The notes under the pieces were generated by a model. That model searched no databases, was not told the DNA's origin, and was given only the letters and a program-made list of their open reading frames with translations. A program made the translations under genes and the position numbers. Source: Candidatus Doudnabacteria bacterium (GTDB lineage: Bacteria; Patescibacteriota; Doudnabacteria; UBA920). From it: a stretch of 6,169 bases of DNA. Location: assembly GCA_016788805.1 (NCBI GenBank), contig JAEUSE010000062.1, forward strand, positions 1 through 6,169, read 5' to 3'. Of the stretch, positions 5,609-6,169 are shown piece after piece (positions within the stretch are counted from its first letter, which is position 1; each line of letters starts with the position of its first letter).

Positions 5609-5651
5609 GTACCGTGTTAAATGCTCACCGAAAGGTGGGTGGCAGGTCCCC
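5609..5651 (+). repeat. Direct repeat copy B (hairpin without tRNA)
   Basis: 5609-5639 repeats 3137-3167 with one mismatch, then GGTCCCC recurs at 5645-5651. The hairpin GCTCACC-GAAA-GGTGGGT (5623-5640) is kept, but the following GTTTTA of copy A is missing, so terminator function is probably lost. Just upstream, TCGTAAT and CGGG (about 5588-5602) faintly recall the T-loop and acceptor strand of tRNA-Arg; that part is too weak to call. Confidence 0.8.
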
Positions 5652-5701
5652 ACTAAACTCATCACTGAGTCTCTAGAGCTCATATATACTACAGGTAATG
5701 A

Positions 5702-5723
5702 GTAGGCGGCGGTAGCCGCCTAC
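5702..5723 (+). promoter_or_regulatory. Perfect 9-bp hairpin in transposase leader
   Basis: GTAGGCGGC (5702-5710) and GCCGCCTAC (5715-5723) form a perfect GC-rich stem with a GGTA loop. It sits just before the likely ribosome site AAAAGG (5726-5731) and has no T-run directly after it. Many IS elements carry such hairpins between the left end and the transposase start to block translation from outside transcripts; that role is inferred here. Confidence 0.55.
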
Positions 5724-5741
5724 AGAAAAGGTGTTTTTCAT

Positions 5742-5987
5742 ATGGCTCAATACATCAGTAATGACAAAAAGCAGGAGATTATCCGGCAGATTCGAGATGA
5801 GGGGAAAAAGGCAACGGAGGTTGCTGCCACGTTTGGTGTCAGCACGAAGACCATCTATACCTGGCTGCACAGTGGCGTATCTGGTGACAATAGCACCCTG
5901 GAGATTGCTCGTCTGAAGCGTGAGGTGGAGATGCTGTATGGCTTGCTGGGCAAGCTGACAGCGGAGGCTTCCCGCTCAAAAAAATAG
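5742..5987 (+). CDS. IS3-family transposase OrfA
   Basis: The DNA-binding subunit of the two-frame IS3 transposase; alone it is usually a repressor, and fused to OrfB it gives the transposase. It has 81 residues, slightly short for the family (about 90-100). A helix-turn-helix lies at about 24-42 (TEVAATFGVSTKTIYTWL), followed by a leucine zipper with leucines at 58, 65 and 72. The start ATG is preceded by AAAAGG about 10 nt upstream. The frame ends TCA AAA AAA TAG, which places an A7 slippery run directly against the stop codon. Complete as far as can be seen. Confidence 0.92.
   Translation: MAQYISNDKKQEIIRQIRDEGKKATEVAATFGVSTKTIYTWLHSGVSGDNSTLEIARLKREVEMLYGLLGKLTAEASRSKK
5978..5984 (+). 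promoter_or_regulatory. Programmed -1 frameshift site (A AAA AAA)
   Basis: Seven A bases are in the right register for a slippery heptamer: the zero frame reads AAA AAA, followed at once by TAG. Slipping back by one continues as AAA AAA ATA GCG into the OrfB frame, which stays open to the window end. This is the standard way IS3 elements make the OrfAB fusion. A stimulatory structure downstream was not resolved. Confidence 0.8.
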
Positions 5988-6169
5988 CGCTGGTGGGTGA
6001 AGCAGATGTGGGTTTCCGTTCGAAGCTGTGTACGTTCTTTGGCCTTGACCGCAGCACGCCGTACAAACGGCGTATCCGGCCAACACGTGATGCTGTGCTA
6101 GCAGCCCAGATCAAGGCCACGATGACCGAACACCCCCACTATGGGCACCGGCGTATCGCCATCGAGCTC
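5984..6169 (+). CDS. IS3-family transposase OrfB (3' truncated by window end)
   Basis: The catalytic half of the transposase, made mainly as a -1 fusion with OrfA. The frame given begins with the first codon after the slip (ATA 5984-5986) and is open for 62 codons to the window edge; its true 3' end and the DDE residues lie outside. A GTG at 5993 could start a separate OrfB. The visible part reads VGEADVGFRSKLCTFFGLDR, then after a basic stretch DAVLAAQIKATM and HPHYGHRRIAIEL. The last segment is the conserved N-terminal helix-turn-helix block (HTH_21 type) that precedes the integrase core in IS3-family OrfB proteins. Confidence 0.88.
   Translation, partial: MALVGEADVGFRSKLCTFFGLDRSTPYKRRIRPTRDAVLAAQIKATMTEHPHYGHRRIAIEL

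Larger units (their letters stand above)
5416..5741. other. Gap between the sigma operon and the IS, mostly non-coding
   Basis: It holds the sigma promoter near 5424-5448, the second repeat copy at 5609-5651, an imperfect arm ACTCA-TCAC-TGAGT at 5657-5670, and the IS-proximal hairpin at 5702-5723. A - strand frame at 5486-5683 (65 codons) ends in protein-like sequence (ISRELRIAQQYLGNGLPELG), but its first half lies in the repeat, it has no Shine-Dalgarno site, and no family is recognised; it may be the tail of a broken gene. A TATACT at 5685-5690 might serve as -10 for the transposase gene, without a good -35. Confidence 0.5.
5702..6169 (+). mobile_element. IS3-family insertion sequence, left part only
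   Basis: OrfA, a -1 slippery site and the beginning of OrfB follow each other as in IS3-family elements. The window ends inside OrfB, so the DDE catalytic core and right end are outside. The left terminal inverted repeat cannot be fixed without the right end; it probably lies between about 5652 and 5702, upstream of the hairpin, and the start given is only the hairpin edge. The codon choice looks more GC-rich than the sigma operon next door, consistent with a recent arrival. Confidence 0.8.

Noticed and set aside
3120..5651. CRISPR array
   Set aside because: The repeats are only two or three copies with irregular spacing (111 bp and about 2.4 kb), derived from a tRNA end and a hairpin; no cas genes.

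Overview
The window is 6,169 bp of bacterial DNA with compact gene spacing, two 4-bp ATGA gene overlaps, a tRNA gene that encodes its own CCA, and no plasmid or phage structural genes. The style of the histidine kinase, the ECF sigma/anti-sigma pair and several weak or absent Shine-Dalgarno sites would fit a Patescibacteria/Candidatus Saccharibacteria-type genome. That is an impression from sequence style, not a demonstrated assignment.

Layout. (1) Positions 1-1668, + strand: a two-component operon, an OmpR-family response regulator (its first few residues cut off by the window edge) overlapping a HAMP-less sensor histidine kinase. (2) 1669-1909: a gene-free convergent gap with a tRNA D-arm look-alike and a weak hairpin. 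(3) 1910-2977, - strand: an MscS-family mechanosensitive channel. (4) 3044-3142, + strand: an extended -10 promoter and tRNA-Arg(TCG). (5) 3111-3494: a rearranged, repeat-rich stretch. The 3' half of the tRNA is followed by a diverged inverted copy of a tRNA 3' half (sharing one hairpin), then by an exact direct copy of the tRNA-Arg 3' end. Next comes an inverted repeat of about 157 bp centred on a 17-bp palindrome, whose two arms encode recognisably related peptides on opposite strands. (6) 3617-5415, - strand: an ECF sigma factor gene translationally coupled to a membrane-anchored putative anti-sigma factor, with an ECF-like promoter motif directly upstream. (7) 5416-5741: mostly non-coding, including a second copy of the hairpin found behind the tRNA. 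(8) 5702-6169, + strand: the left part of an IS3-family insertion sequence (OrfA, an A7 slippery site, and the start of OrfB), cut by the window end.

How the parts fit. The two-component system and MscS look like ordinary chromosomal envelope-sensing genes. The tRNA-Arg 3' end looks like a recombination target: partial tRNA ends lie directly downstream, and a 31-bp repeat that starts inside the tRNA end recurs about 2.47 kb away beyond the sigma operon. A reasonable inference is that the sigma/anti-sigma cassette sits in an accessory segment beside the tRNA, with an IS at its far edge. No integrase is visible, so this is a hypothesis. The least explained item is the palindrome-centred pair of related peptide arms at 3329-3485.
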